DNA of 64,000 bases from Silene latifolia (GCF_048544455.1 NC_133537.1:150142058-150206057), one strand, 5' to 3'. Positions 1 to 11,584 are shown, numbered from the stretch's first letter. Program-made: numbers and translations. The notes: generated from the sequence alone by a model not told the origin.

Positions 1-1330
1 GAACGTTTACTCTTCTAGCAACTGGTTTCGGCATCTGACTTTGAGCATTCATCCATTTGAGCACCCCGTCCTCATTATTGGGAACACTGGAAGGATAACA
101 GTCAAGAAGAGTTTCTTGATAAGTGGTATATCCATGAGGATTGCCTAAGTTACCTTGTGGGCTAAAGTTTGAGAGGGACAACTTCCCGTCTTCGATCATA
201 TCTTGAATGACATGTTTTAATTTATAACATTTCTCTGTATCATGCCCTTTGCCTCTATGGTACTTGCAGTATGAGTTCTCATCCCAGAACTTGGATTTCC
301 TTTCTGGTTCGGGCATAGGTCCTATAGGCTTCAACATTCGTTGTTCCATGAGTCTCTGAAAGGCATCGGCGTATGTAATACTAAAGTTGGTAAATTTCCT
401 AGGAGGTGTGCCCTTATTTTCGGAAGCCTTTGTAAATGCCCTTGGAGGGTTGTTAGGTTTCTTTGATGAAGGCTCCATGAGGTTGCCTTTGTAGATTCCG
501 ATTCTTGGATGAGAAGAACCGAGAATGTGTCGCTCACTTATTGCTTTCTCCTCGAGACCATGAGGTTGAGGGTTTGTCTGGACATTCTTTATCTTGAAAG
601 GTTGGGCATCAAGCTTCTTACCCATTTCAGCAAACTGGTTCTCTATGTTGGAAAGCCGAGAGTTTAGACTATCAATAACTCCTTCTATTTTGGAGAATTT
701 GTTGTTGAAGGCCATGGAAAGCATGAGCATTCCGTTTTGGATATTGTCGTCTTCAAGCACGTTGATCTCTCCGTTGTCACGAGGATCGAGGAGGTGAGAA
801 CAGTCTAGGAATGATTCTTCGTCATGTTTGGTGATATTGGACCCAAGAGGGTCGGTCTTCTTGGATTGGCCGACAGAAGGTGGCTTAGGAAGCTTGCCCT
901 CTTCGATCATATCTTGGATGGTGTGTTTCAAGAGAAAACACTCTTCGATATCATGACCTCTACCTTGGTGATATAAGCAGTATTTGTTGCCCTTCCAGAG
1001 GTTCACCTGTTTCTCCAAAGGTGGATCCGGAGTCGGACCTATTGGATGTAGCTTGCCTTGGGCAGAAAGTCTCTTCAAAGCATCGGCATAAGACATGCCT
1101 AAATTGGTAAGCACCCTTTGATGCCTCCCAGGTTTCCTTTCAGCTGTTTTCGGCTTTCTAGGATGATTGTTATTGCAAGAGGTAAGCTTTGGATGACCTA
1201 GACTAGAGGTTTCTCTAGGTGGTGTGTTCTTTTCCACCATTCCATTTTCAAGGGTGAGGACGCGAATGCTCAAATTTTCCACTGTAGCTTGAACTCGTAG
1301 GACCATGGCATAAACGTCCTGGAGAGACAT
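1..1330 (-). CDS. gag: Gag polyprotein of Tat/Ogre-like element, partial, internally duplicated
   Basis: From the ATG at 1330-1328 the minus-strand frame is open for 443 codons to the window edge; I read every triplet and found no stop. The next in-frame stop upstream is a TAA at about 1411, with no earlier ATG. The protein would be a retroelement capsid/nucleocapsid polyprotein. Two zinc-knuckle-like motifs of form C-x2-H-x4-H-x4-C are visible: CLYHQGRGHDIEEC at residues 118-131 and CKYHRGKGHDTEKC at 355-368. Each is preceded by a Y-A-D-A-x2-R-L segment (about 80 and 317) and a PIGP-x-P-x-P stretch, and followed by a LKH-x-IQDMI-E-x-GKL tail. Probable coiled coils lie at about 8-36 and 206-240. 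The spacing shows an internal duplication of about 237 residues. Pol would lie to the left, outside the window. Confidence 0.8.
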   Translation of the reverse strand, partial: MSLQDVYAMVLRVQATVENLSIRVLTLENGMVEKNTPPRETSSLGHPKLTSCNNNHPRKPKTAERKPGRHQRVLTNLGMSYADALKRLSAQGKLHPIGPTPDPPLEKQVNLWKGNKYCLYHQGRGHDIEECFLLKHTIQDMIEEGKLPKPPSVGQSKKTDPLGSNITKHDEESFLDCSHLLDPRDNGEINVLEDDNIQNGMLMLSMAFNNKFSKIEGVIDSLNSRLSNIENQFAEMGKKLDAQPFKIKNVQTNPQPHGLEEKAISERHILGSSHPRIGIYKGNLMEPSSKKPNNPPRAFTKASENKGTPPRKFTNFSITYADAFQRLMEQRMLKPIGPMPEPERKSKFWDENSYCKYHRGKGHDTEKCYKLKHVIQDMIEDGKLSLSNFSPQGNLGNPHGYTTYQETLLDCYPSSVPNNEDGVLKWMNAQSQMPKPVARRVNV

Positions 1331-1982
1331 GGTGATTGTGGCTTGATCTGCTTCGTGACCTTGCTGATTGACAGAACTTGTTGGATTCCTACTCGACAGA
1401 AATAACGCACATTACAACTCGATTCGACGTGGGATCACGCATACTAAGGCAACAAACAAAGGAAGGGACAAGATGACACATCTTGACTCGTGAACTCGTG
1501 AAATGTCGTGAGCAACATCTCGTGTTTGGACTCATGGTGTTTTGACCTTGACCTTTAGACTCGAGTGTTGGCTTTGACAGAGTGACATTTATATAGTTGA
1601 CCTTATTGACAAGATTGATGACACGTGTTAATTCTGGACTCGAGGTTTGCTTATAGGTGTTAAGAAGACTGTTGTAGTTTAGACTCAAATATGAGGCCCA
1701 TTGAGACTCGTGTGTTGAGACTCGTGTGTTGAGCCTCGGAACATGTGACTCGAGTGTTTAGATCCTAACTGAATTGGGGTAGGGGGTCCAAAATGACGGC
1801 GTGACGCCTTAGGACTTGACTTGTATTTGAAAAGACCCAAAATGTAAAGGGAGACGGGTTCATGACTCGACAGAGTTCGGACTAGGACATAGTCGGTTTG
1901 AACTTTGACTCTAACTTAGCCCAATTGAATTTACACATTTACATCTACATATTTTGAATAAAACGTTTTTTTTTTTTTTTTT

Positions 1983-2021
<39 letters not shown>

Positions 2022-2582
2022 AAATGGGTTTGAGGCCCGAAATTTGACTCGATAAACGGACAGAATTTCGACTGGATTTTGCGCTAATCAAATGGCCTAT
2101 TTCGAAATTTTGATTAAGAAAAGGGGTTTTGATTTTTGAAAAATGGTTTTGCTTAGAAATGGTGATCACGTAAGGTGCAAACATTCATACAAGCATTATA
2201 ATGGGATGCTGAGTGCATTTAAAAGGGTTTTGGTTTAAAGGGTGGGTTGCCATACCGAACCATCAAACCCGAAGTCTGTGGAGAGGCTCGTGCCAAACAA
2301 GAGTAAGGCCGATTCCTAGTCCATTTCCTCAAGTAGTGAAGGCCCTTGATACAAACAAGAGTAAGCATCATGGTATGGATGACGTCAATCGCTATCCATC
2401 CTTAGGCCCAAATAAGAATTAGGACCGTTTAGACGGGACGATTGGTCGAATGGGTTGGGTTGGGCCTAGGAAGGCCGAATAAAACGGTCTAGGAAGACCG
2501 AGTTATGAAAACCGACAATTGTCTTGTACAAACTTATTCCCTAACCTTGTTCGAGTTTCACCCTAGCTACACGTAAGTGTAT
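1331..2582 (-). other. 5' leader of Tat/Ogre-like element A, non-coding
   Basis: This lies between primer site and gag ATG. It has no long open frame. It contains a poly(T) tract at about 1967-2020 (poly(A) in the sense strand), interrupted once by GA. Parts align with the leader of element B at 5220-6667. Short open frames here are chance. Confidence 0.65.
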
Positions 2583-2601
2583 ATCCCAGCCGGAGTCGCC
2601 A
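2583..2601 (-). promoter_or_regulatory. tRNA primer-binding site of element A
   Basis: On the minus strand this reads TGGCGACTCCGGCTGGGAT, starting four bases after the LTR end. It begins with TGG, the complement of a tRNA CCA end, and matches the site of element B (6668-6685) apart from a few bases. I cannot name the tRNA with certainty. Confidence 0.7.
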
Positions 2602-3968
2602 AACGTGTGACGAGCGGGCCGCCCACGGGGGCGCTTGGTGAAGGGGCTCGAAAACAAGCGTTTGCATTTTGTATGGAGTCGCCACCAATTTTTATGGGAA
2701 ATTGGAACCGTTCGAATACCTCGTGTCATGTCAAGACACAAAGTAGAGACATGAACACTAAGCAATCGTTACCCTTAGCATTCTATGTCTAGAATGACTC
2801 TCGTGGATGCCAATGAACACGGGTGCTCACGGAGATCTGGAGTAAGGGGTGAGGGTACGTATTAGGAAGCTCTTTTGATCGAACACCTAATCCCGCCCGC
2901 CTCGATAGCGGCCTCTACTAATGATTAGGGAAGTTATTCGTACTCGATATATCGTCGGCTATATGCATGCAATGCAACATCCATAGATTAATCCTAACAT
3001 GTGAAGAATTAGGCTAAGTCGGTTGACACGTAATTTAGCATACAATTGATGTCGAAGTTGAGATTTAATGCTCATTTACATGTGAAAACATACAAATGAT
3101 AAAAGAAATATAATAAATATGAACTACAATAACGAAAATTACATTAATTACATTGGATTAGACGATTTATGTCGAAAATACCTTTAAAACGGATGATTTG
3201 ATAAAAAAAAGAAATAAAAAGAATAAAGAAATAAATTACGAACAAGTCAGAAGGTGATATTACGGATATTAGTAGATTAATACGTAAACTAATTAAACTA
3301 GGTCAAGGCAGAAAAGGAGTTCAGAGACAGAACTCATCCTGGAACAAAGCAGGCGAGGCTGCGCCCTGGAAGAGGCGCGCAGCGATTCTTGCGTCTGTTC
3401 CAAGGGTGAGTTCTCAGGCCGTAGTTTGAATCGCTAAAACCGTTAATGTTAATTGATGAATTTATGGATTGATTAGATTATGTACTCGGATGAAAGTGAT
3501 TAATAGATTATTTAGCATGTGATTGAAGTCATAAAACAGTAAAACATGGTTAAGACGGAAATAAGACGGATTAATTATGTGAAGGGTCGATGTTAATGAA
3601 TGATTTATTAAACTAACTGAACGAATTATTAACTAAACACGATGAATTGACGATGAATTAATGACTAAACAGATGAAAATATATCAACAATGAATCCCAG
3701 AAACTCAATATGAACGAATTGAATTTCTAAAACCCGAATTGAATTTAATGACGAAAAACCCGCAAATATTGATTATTAGGGATTTAAGTCGGTTTTATGA
3801 CGAATTAAAACATGTTAATGATGATGGATAATATGTACATGCGAATTATTAAACTACCATGTGAACGAATTAACAGACGAACAAAACAAAAGAAATTAAT
3901 TTTATACGAATTACAGAGGACGGAGGAAGAAGAAAAGAAGCAGGAACTGCGGCAGCCTCACGAAGAGG

Positions 3969-4635
3969 CGCAGCAGTCGCTGCGCTCCTTCGAAGAGGCG
4001 CAGCAGTTGCTGCGTCTTTTCTCGACGTCTGTCTACTGGAAATCCGCAAAAAAGGTTTTAAAGACGGTTTTAGAAATCGGTTTTAATGAGATACTTTCGA
4101 CATAAACCTTACAATTATTATATAATAATAAAATACAATAAATAAAGAGAGATTATACACCCTCAGACTTACATGTTGACGGAACGAGAAGAACTAAGAA
4201 GATCGATTAGTGATGCTCGACGCGAATGCAAGGAAAGAGTGCCCTCGTAAGAGGAAAACGATTTAAACAGATTGATTAATTAGATTGATTGAGTGTAGTG
4301 GTCAAATTGGTCGGTCATGCAACGGAGAGGCTGGTACCCGGAAAGATCCGAGCTTACGTGGTCGGAAGTCCAAGCACGTAGGCGCCAATTAGTAAGAACA
4401 AAGTCTAGAATGCAAAGGGAGAAGAGAAGGGCGGACACTCGCGTGAGAAATATGAGGAGCGAAGGCTCCTATTTATACTAATCACACGGAGGAATTATGG
4501 TAAGACTAGGATACGGAAGGAAAGATCCGGAAATAACCGACTTAGGTTAAACGCGGAAACTTGGACAAAAAGAAAACCCTGGGAAAAGGCGCAGCAGGTG
4601 CTGCGTCCCTTGGAAGAGGCGCAGCACCTGCTGCG
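3969..4635. repeat. Inverted-repeat cluster CGCAGCA-NN-TGCTGCG in LTR A
   Basis: Perfect 7-2-7 inverted repeats occur at 3999-4014 (spacer GT), 4590-4605 (GG) and 4620-4635 (CC), with a related 6-4-6 copy at 3969-3984. Most are preceded by GAAGAGG. The 4590-4635 pair lies about 115-165 bp upstream of the TATA box in the minus-strand sense. The others lie downstream of it. Confidence 0.8.
4470..4477 (-). promoter_or_regulatory. TATA box of LTR A
   Basis: TATAAATA on the minus strand. The same box is found at the aligned place in LTR B (10601-10608). It would direct transcription leftward into leader and gag. Confidence 0.6.
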
Positions 4636-5903
4636 TCCTTTCCCGGGTAGGCTCCTCTGCGCGTAGAAAACGCGTTTGACAGCCTGTCGTATTTTAGGCA
4701 TAACTTTCTCTACAAGACTCGGATTAAGGTGATTTCGGTGGCGTTGGAAAGCTAAGAAAGAGATCTAGAACTTTCTGTGAAATAGGCCTGACCCATAAAA
4801 GTCGTTATGACCTCGTAAAATGGGCCTAAAGGTCGGGTTATCATTTTAACTAAATGAAATGCACATTTTGTAATGTAAACTTTTAGTTTAGCCTAATGAA
4901 GTGACATGAGACTCAAAATGAGATATAATCATGACATTTTATGACATCCTAACCTTAGGTGGACAAGCACATTGCTTTGACTCGGGATTTGACGGTTTTA
5001 AGAAATGAAGACGGTTTTTGACCCGGACTCCAAATGTACTCTAATTACTGCCAAAACGACCGTATCCGCGCGTAGATGACAACTAAGAGGTAGACATTAG
5101 TATTTGAGCAATCACTTGACGATAATCTTACGAACTGTCACAAATCGTTCCGCGTACCAAACATGCGGCCCAATCATCACCGGGTGGTTTGCGGGAGGTG
5201 CAGAAACGAGGTGTCTACACCATGGTTCTGAGGCAGGAACACGGCTCACATTAGATCTCCATCCGACACGGTTCAAAGATTGAACGCAGACAACACAAAG
5301 GACGGAACAAAGATCAGACTCAACAAGATGAGGATGACCGTGTGTGGTACCTCGGTGCTGACTCGATTTATGACGTGACGGTGTTAACCGGACTTTGACT
5401 CACGTCCAACGTAGTGGCGTGACGCCGTTGGACAAGTCTCGTGCTGAGACGAGTTATAAGTAAAGACCCATAAGCACGCTTGCTTCGACTTGATAGACAC
5501 GAGGCGGAATTAGAATGGTAGACTAAAGTTTTCGAAAATAGAGATTTTCAAAAAGATTCGTTTGTCGGTTTATGGACGGCTTCCGAAGAATAGGGATCTC
5601 CGAAATTCGGTCAGTTGAAAGGTTGTCTTCAGTTTGTTTTCAAAAGACGGTTTGAGTTTGAGTCGGCTCGGAAAACAATGTACTGTTTCTAGAGACGGTT
5701 TTTTAAAATTCAAAATTGTACGTTTTGAAAATCGAGTTTTGCAATGTTCGAAAAGGTCTCAGGGACGGTGTATAGTCCTCGGGATCTTGAAAATGTCTCG
5801 AGAAGGGGGTGTGTGCCTTTCTCGGGTTTTGGAAGAGCCATTGCTGGCGTGAGACGGGTTAAAATCCGTGTCTTGACGCGGCGATTATAACGGCGTAAAA
5901 AGG

Positions 5904-6148
5904 TGTTTTGAAATGGTTGTAGAAAACCGAGTTTTGAAAATCGTCATTACGACGACCTAGAAAGGCGTGTTAAAACGTTATAGAAAACCGTGTTTAAACA
6001 TCATCATTACGACGGCCTAGAAAGGCGTGTTGAAATGGTTATAGAAAACCGGTTTGAAAATCATCATTACGACGGCCTAGAAAGGCGTGTTGAAATGGTT
6101 ATGGAAAACCGGGTTTGAAAATCATCATTACGACGGCCTAGAAAGGCG
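5904..6148. repeat. Tandem repeat, about 60-bp unit, four copies
   Basis: Copies start at 5904, 5968, 6028 and 6088 (unit lengths 64, 60, 60, 61), with a fragment after 6149. Each ends in CCTAGAAAGGCG and contains CATTACGACG. It lies in the leader of element B. The open frame across 6067-6297 is a by-product. Confidence 0.9.
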
Positions 6149-6667
6149 TGTTGAAATGCAATAATCGGCGAAAGACAGAGGTTTAAAATGGCCATTATAA
6201 CGACGCAAAAGGGTGTTTTTTGAAAGTTTGAAAATGACACGGAAGGACTTATGATCACATAACACATAAGCACTCGTAGTTTCATTATATTATGCATAAT
6301 GCTGACACGGGTTTTGGCTTGAAGGGTGGGTTACACACCAAGCAATCAAACCCCGATTTTCGAGAGGGATACCAATCCAAACAAAATGTGTAAGGAGGGA
6401 GCCCTAGCCTCGTGCTCGCAGGTGATGAAAGCTCTTTGACGAAACAGAAATGTGTATCGTCAACGGTATGCTTGACTCAATCGGGATTCGAAACGCGGGG
6501 ATGAGTAAACTCACGCCGACGAGACGAGTCAATTGGTCGGAAAAGGTTAGGTTATGGGCCCGGACAAGAAACCCGACTATGACCATAATATGAATTAATG
6601 CATTTTAACCAAGACCTCGTTTGAGTCTCACCATCTAGGGATCACAAAGACACAAGTGTCCTAGTTC

Positions 6668-6685
6668 TCCCCAGCGGAGTTGCCA
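6668..6685 (-). promoter_or_regulatory. tRNA primer-binding site of element B
   Basis: On the minus strand it reads TGGCAACTCCGCTGGGGA, three bases after the LTR end. It matches the site of element A with few differences. Confidence 0.7.
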
Positions 6686-7528
6686 ATCTGTGGACATGGC
6701 CCACCTGCGTATGCCAGCCGATATGTGGACAACAGTTGTGGTCTTTTTTTGAAAGCCACGCTTGACGGCGTAAAAATTCTTTCGACCGGATCGTTTTAGA
6801 TCGGTCGGTTTCGTCTCGGCAAGGATCTCGAAACGATGCAAGAGACGTTCGGAGTCGCCACCAAGAATTTGTGGGATGCTTGGAACCCGTTCGAATCCAC
6901 TTTATACCTAGGTCAACCAAGGCAAAAAGCGGTGTTTGACATAGGTACTAAAGATAAGGAGTCGTCCCTCTTTAGCGTCCTATCTCTAGAATGACTCTCA
7001 TACGCCTTGGGTAAGGTCTTCCACTATCCAAATTTTCTGAGTAAGAGGTGCAGGTACGTATTGGGAAGCCCTTTAATTGGACACCCAATCCCGCCCATGG
7101 TAGCGGCCTCTACTGATCGATCTTGGTTGGTTAAATGCAGAAATTGTTAAAACAGGTAAATGTATGAATGCGCATCCACTAGTTTGAACCTAAGATGTGA
7201 GCTTTCTATGTCAGTTTGTTTAATCCAAGTATCAAGTATAAGATGTCAAGTTGGATTTATTGTTGATTTGCATGCAAGACGAAAATTAAACATCCATTTG
7301 CCGAATTAGGTTGATGGTGCATAACGTGATCCATTTGTCTTAGTAAGGCGTTTTGCAAATGTAGGGTAAAATGAGCAGATTCGTCATCTGATCCATCCTG
7401 TATTCGGGTTAACCGAAGTCGGGATCGTCCTGGCCGAATGCTGGAAGGGGAACAGACCCTGCATCAGGCAGCTATAAGAGGCGCGAGCCTATTGGCGATG
7501 CAAATGGGCGCCATTTTGATGGTGGGAT

Positions 7529-9437
7529 TGTCGTCGTGTCTCCCAATCAAACACATTTATATTTCTCAACAAACAACTAGTTAGTGGTTATGTCAAGGTT
7601 GATCCACGGGACGGTGTTCTTTGGGTTCTAAGTCTATCTATCTCAATTTATGCTAGTGTCACAATTGATTTGGGTTTGTAGTTGGTGAGTCTAGACTAAT
7701 AGAAGCAATAAAGTAAAACAAGCAATAAAGAGGAAGGATTTAAACAAATGAGTAAGAGTGCTTGGATATCATTGGTTCATAGGGGATTCATGGGTTCATA
7801 GGGGATTCATGGGAGTTGATCATACAAACATGTTTTCTACTAGATGCTAGCACTTATTGTTGTGATGGGATCGAGTTAGTGTATATCTTAAAATCCCAAA
7901 GAAGGTTTGGGTCCCGGAGCCGAATCGATTAGATTGTACAACACCTACAAGTCGACTTAATCATTCCTATTCAACATTTTATTGCATGGTCTAATGAGGC
8001 TCGAGTTGGTTATGTCTTACAAGCTTCATTGAAAAGATAAGTGATGGGTAAAAAAAATGCAAGGATTCATAGGCTCGCATTTCATCAAACATAACATGTG
8101 CATAAGTTGAAATCACAATAAACAAGTAAATTAATTATGAAAACATATTAGATTAAGCACGAGTCATTCCCCATGTTGGTTTCCCCTAATTACCCAATAA
8201 TCCTAGCTAAATAACTACTCACTTATTATCGTGGGAAACATGTTATCAACGGTGTCAACAAGTATAAAAATGATAAGAGAGTGAAGAAATAAACAATAAA
8301 GAGTAAAGAGTAAAGGAATTATACCAAACTTGAGATGAACAAATGGAAATGAAAGAATAATAGAAGAAAACTTGATTGATTGATGAAGAGTTGTCAATTC
8401 TCCAATAATAACCCAATAATCTTCAATTACTTAATAATAATAAGCTTGAACAATGATTAAGGAAAATTAATGTGGAATGATTGAGATTAATCTATTCTAA
8501 TCTACTCCTAATATAATCTAAGGAAGGTTGATTTAATCTAAGGAAACATGATTTAATCTAAGAAAACTTGATTCTTTTATTATTACAAATGGAGTATATA
8601 TAGTGGTACATCATTAGGTTAAGCAAGGGTAGATTAGTAAATAACATTGCTAAGTGTTGAGTAGGGGAAATGCAAGTCTCGAAGGGAGATGCGCATATCA
8701 TGTAGCTAGTCCCGCCACAATATGCTCGGATCGTCTTGAAGCACGGTCGATTCTGCTAAGGGATTCGTGCGTCTCTGGGAGAAGACGCTTGGATCATGGG
8801 TCTTGGAGACGCTCGGATCGAGCACGGGATGCTCGGATCTGAGACAGTGTTCTTTTTCATTTTTGTCTGCCTAACAATCCGAGCGTCTTGGAGGGGAGAC
8901 GCTCGTCTTGCAGGAGACGAGCGTCTTGAGTCTCGGGACGAGCGGATTGGCGGACAGCTTCTCTATTTGAGCTCGGATTGTAAAACGGACGTCATTTCCT
9001 CATCCGGACTCCTATTGGTGTGATTCAAAAGCCTAGGCCACTTGATTTTTCGACGCCGTTTCATCTAGCATACTTTCAGAACCAAAGGAGCAAATCTTGG
9101 TTTGGGTTCCGAGCAATTTCTTCTTGCAATGGCTTCCTTCTCGTCATCCTTGCCTTTAAGCTTATGATCCTTCTATATACTCTTTATTCCTACATCCTTA
9201 GTCATCATTCTTGCCTCCTCTTCATACTAGTCCATCCAATATCGTCAAAAAGCTTCCAAATATGCACGGGAGACGAGAATTTCCGCCTACTTATCTACTT
9301 TCCTACAAAACATACGAAATGCACTAGGAAAGCAAAATAGAAAGCATTTGATAGATAAAATGGCTATGGAATATTATAATAGTATGCAAAATAGGCTCAA
9401 TTAGGATATTAAATGTGCGCAATTAAGAGTCACATCA
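7529..9437 (-). mobile_element. Solo Athila-like LTR
   Basis: The stretch follows the same order as the Athila-like LTR at 25127-26904: AAACACA-ATTTATA near the start, a GGGACGG segment, CATAGGGGATTCATGG, the GGAGCCGAATCGATTAG segment, TTCCCCATGTTGGTTTCCCC, a TATA box, a CpG-rich motif cluster and GTCACATCA at the right end. No internal region or second LTR accompanies it, as expected for LTR-LTR recombination. The right border (9437) is clear. The left border near 7529 is approximate, and I find no matching 5-bp target duplication (CCCCC follows on the right). The 7780-7816 segment holds a doubled GGTTCATAGGGGATTCAT. Confidence 0.7.
8595..8602 (-). promoter_or_regulatory. TATA box of the solo Athila-like LTR
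   Basis: TATATATA, with the CpG motif cluster at about 8700-8960 upstream in the minus-strand sense, as in the other Athila-like LTRs. Confidence 0.5.
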
Positions 9438-10600
9438 CCCCCCTGGTTTGAAAATAGTAAAGTAAGTTGTCTGTTTAGCCGCGGGTCAACAGACGATGGA
9501 AGAGGTCTTCTGACCATTGAAAAAGTTGGTAAAACGTATTGAAAAATGGGTGTTTAAACCCGTCTTGGTTTGAAAAGACCGTTTAGGCCGCTTTTGTGTC
9601 GATTTGAAGAACGAGACTTGAATAATCGTCATTGTTTTGACAATATTCGACGTCGGGTTCGGTTTTGCAAGCTTGACATGAATAGTTTTGAAAATAATTA
9701 TGAACTAATTATTTTAAGTTCATTTTTTTATAATTATTCAACATTCGTCATCGTACTTGGGTTAAAATCCGACATGGTATGTAGAACCAAGGATGACTTT
9801 GTGTTGGTGACTAATATATTTGTTTTAAAAATGTAAAGAAATGAGAAAGGCTTTAAAATACCTTTCAAAAGGTAAAGAAATGAAATAAAATATTTTAAAA
9901 TACCTTTTATAATGTAATTAACCAAATATTATCACCGAAACTCGGATTAAACCGTTATGGTATTAGGAACCAAGGGTGAAAAATGTCTCATGGTTAAAAA
10001 CTTGTCATAAGAAAAATGAAAGATTTGAAAATACTTGAAATGGTGAAAACCGATTACAAATATGAAATAAAAATGAAGGAGATGAAGAGACCAAACACGG
10101 TTTGGATTTAAGGTGAGGGGGTGCTTTAGGCGCGAGCCTATGTGCTACATAAGTAGCCCCTGCCTCAACCAAAAATCCGGTTTTGGCTTATTCTTCCCAT
10201 GTTTTGGACCATGTTATGCATGATTTATCATGTTATAGTCATGAAACATATGAAAACATGATAAAAGAAGATTTTTACACCCTCATACTTACATGCTAGG
10301 CTTGGGATGAGAAACCGACGAAAGTGTATCAATTTGTTTGGACGGAAAACTCGGTTTGAAAACCGTTTTGGTAAGTAAAAGAGTGTTTTTGTAAGTTTAG
10401 TTATGGTGTAGTGGTCGAGATGGTCGTTCAAGTGATTTAATGCACGATGACGGTACCAAACAATGTGTAAGGCTTGTGTTTACGATCGGTAGGTCATAAA
10501 CACGTGTCGTTTGGTGACTTAAGAAGTCGAGTCTAGAATTTTAAGGGAGAAAAGAGGGGGCGGACACTCGCGTAACTCTCAAATAGTGGCATTTGAGGGG

Positions 10601-10608
10601 TATTTATA
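10601..10608 (-). promoter_or_regulatory. TATA box of LTR B
   Basis: TATAAATA on the minus strand in the same context as in LTR A, just after the GCGGACACTCGCG segment. Confidence 0.6.
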
Positions 10609-11117
10609 GGAAAATGGGTGGTTGTGCGTGTTTTGAGCGACGTGGCCGCATGGACTGCTCAAAGAGGCGCGATCCATCTCGCACGTCTTCGAGGTGTCTT
10701 GTCGCTATCACACAAGTGCAATCATGATTTGTTCTATCCTCGGATTTGGAAGAACTTGATTTGTACTTAACCATTTAGGATTCTGGGAAATCTTAACATG
10801 GAAGCATTTGAATGGTTTGTTTTTTGTGTTTGACTCGGTTTGACTCGTTGTTGCAGTTGGGATTTGAATTTTGAGTCGGTTTTTGGTCCGGTGTCGGTTT
10901 TGACTCTAATTAGTGTCATTGCGACCCCGTCGTCATGCATTAAACACTCCAGGTACTTTTGAAAAGTTTTGAAATGATTTATTTTCGAAATCGTTTTAAG
11001 TTTTCCGACCTATAGTTGAACACAAACTGTCGATCAAACGCTGCGATTCCTAAGCATGTTATAGTCCAATAATCATCGGGTGTTTGTTGGAGACTCAACA
11101 GATACTGGGTATCTACA

Positions 11118-11547
11118 AATGGTGGTCAACGGGGTGGTCAAAGACAGTCAGAGGTAAGTCGGGGTCAAGGCGGGTCAACGGTATAAATTAAATAATATAT
11201 AAACAAGTTTAAGACGGTTTTACCTTACGATCTCGAGGCGGAGGGGCAAAATCTCCATTTTCCTTTTCTCTCTTTACTTTCCTCTTTCTCTCTAAGTTTT
11301 GGTAGATTTTGTGAGATTATGAAAGGATAAGGTTAATGGGTGGATAAGGGTGAATATAAGGTGAGGTGGAGTATATATGTACACGTATACGCGTATCGTA
11401 TTATGTATTATTATTATCATTACAACTTATTATTATTATTATCATTACCATCATATAATAATTGTTATAATTATTTTATTATTCCGTCTCATACATAATT
11501 CGTATAAACAATATAAAATATATAATTATAAAATACCGGGTATTACA
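11118..11547 (-). repeat. 3' LTR fragment of the chromovirus-like element
   Basis: On the minus strand it starts TGTAATACCCGG at 11547, directly after a purine-rich GGGGGGATGAC tract. It is cut at 11118 by element B. It contains an AT-rich ATT/ATA microsatellite at about 11405-11470, which creates the low-complexity 180-codon frame at 11377-11919. Confidence 0.6.
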
Positions 11548-11548
11548 G

Positions 11549-11584
11549 TCATCCCCCCTGAAAATGAACTTCGTCCCCAAAGTT
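11549..11584 (-). pseudogene. Carboxy-terminal tail of a chromovirus pol
   Basis: The minus strand reads NFGDEVHFQGG followed by TGA, ending next to the 3' LTR. Chromovirus polyproteins of the Tekay/Del group often end in a very similar phrase. Nothing upstream continues the frame convincingly. Confidence 0.5.

Larger units (their letters stand above)
1..5219 (-). mobile_element. Tat/Ogre-like Ty3 LTR retrotransposon A, 5' part only
   Basis: Read on the minus strand the order is LTR (5219 to 2606), primer-binding site, leader of about 1.25 kb, then a gag frame running off the left edge. The assignment to the Tat/Ogre group rests on the C-x2-H-x4-H-x4-C gag motifs, the 2.6-kb LTR and the TGGCGACTCC primer site. 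The right end lies inside the leader of a second element of the same family (B). Leader and LTR segments of A and B align by eye, for example around 2150-2900 and 6240-7100. The flank after the LTR is CCATG at 5220-5224, so the other copy of that target duplication is expected beyond the left edge. Confidence 0.8.
2606..5219 (-). repeat. 5' LTR of Tat/Ogre-like element A (about 2.6 kb)
   Basis: On the minus strand it starts TGTAGACACC and ends GTCACA just before the primer site. The start resembles element B's LTR (TGTAGATACC). Shared segments with LTR B include the ACACCCTCA-TACTTACATG stretch (about 4157 and 10277) and the GCGGACACTCGCGT stretch (about 4432 and 10559). ORFs inside it, such as 3812-4105 plus, are not real genes. 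Confidence 0.75.
5220..11117 (-). mobile_element. Tat/Ogre-like Ty3 retrotransposon B, 5' end (leader and LTR)
   Basis: Only the leader (5220-6667), primer site and 5' LTR are present. Element A is inserted in the leader, so the rest of B is expected to the left of A, outside the window. The LTR ends at 11117 next to chromovirus LTR sequence, so B is itself inserted in the chromovirus-like element. Confidence 0.7.
6689..11117 (-). repeat. 5' LTR of Tat/Ogre-like element B, interrupted
   Basis: On the minus strand it starts TGTAGATACC at 11117 and ends CCACA near 6689. Without the solo LTR (about 7529-9437) it is about 2.5 kb, close to LTR A. It contains AGGCGCGAGCCT at two places (about 7481 and 10129), a CpG-containing inverted motif. 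Confidence 0.7.

Noticed and set aside
1945..2184. 79-codon lysine-rich frame
   Set aside because: The lysines come from the poly(T)/poly(A) tract at 1967-2020.
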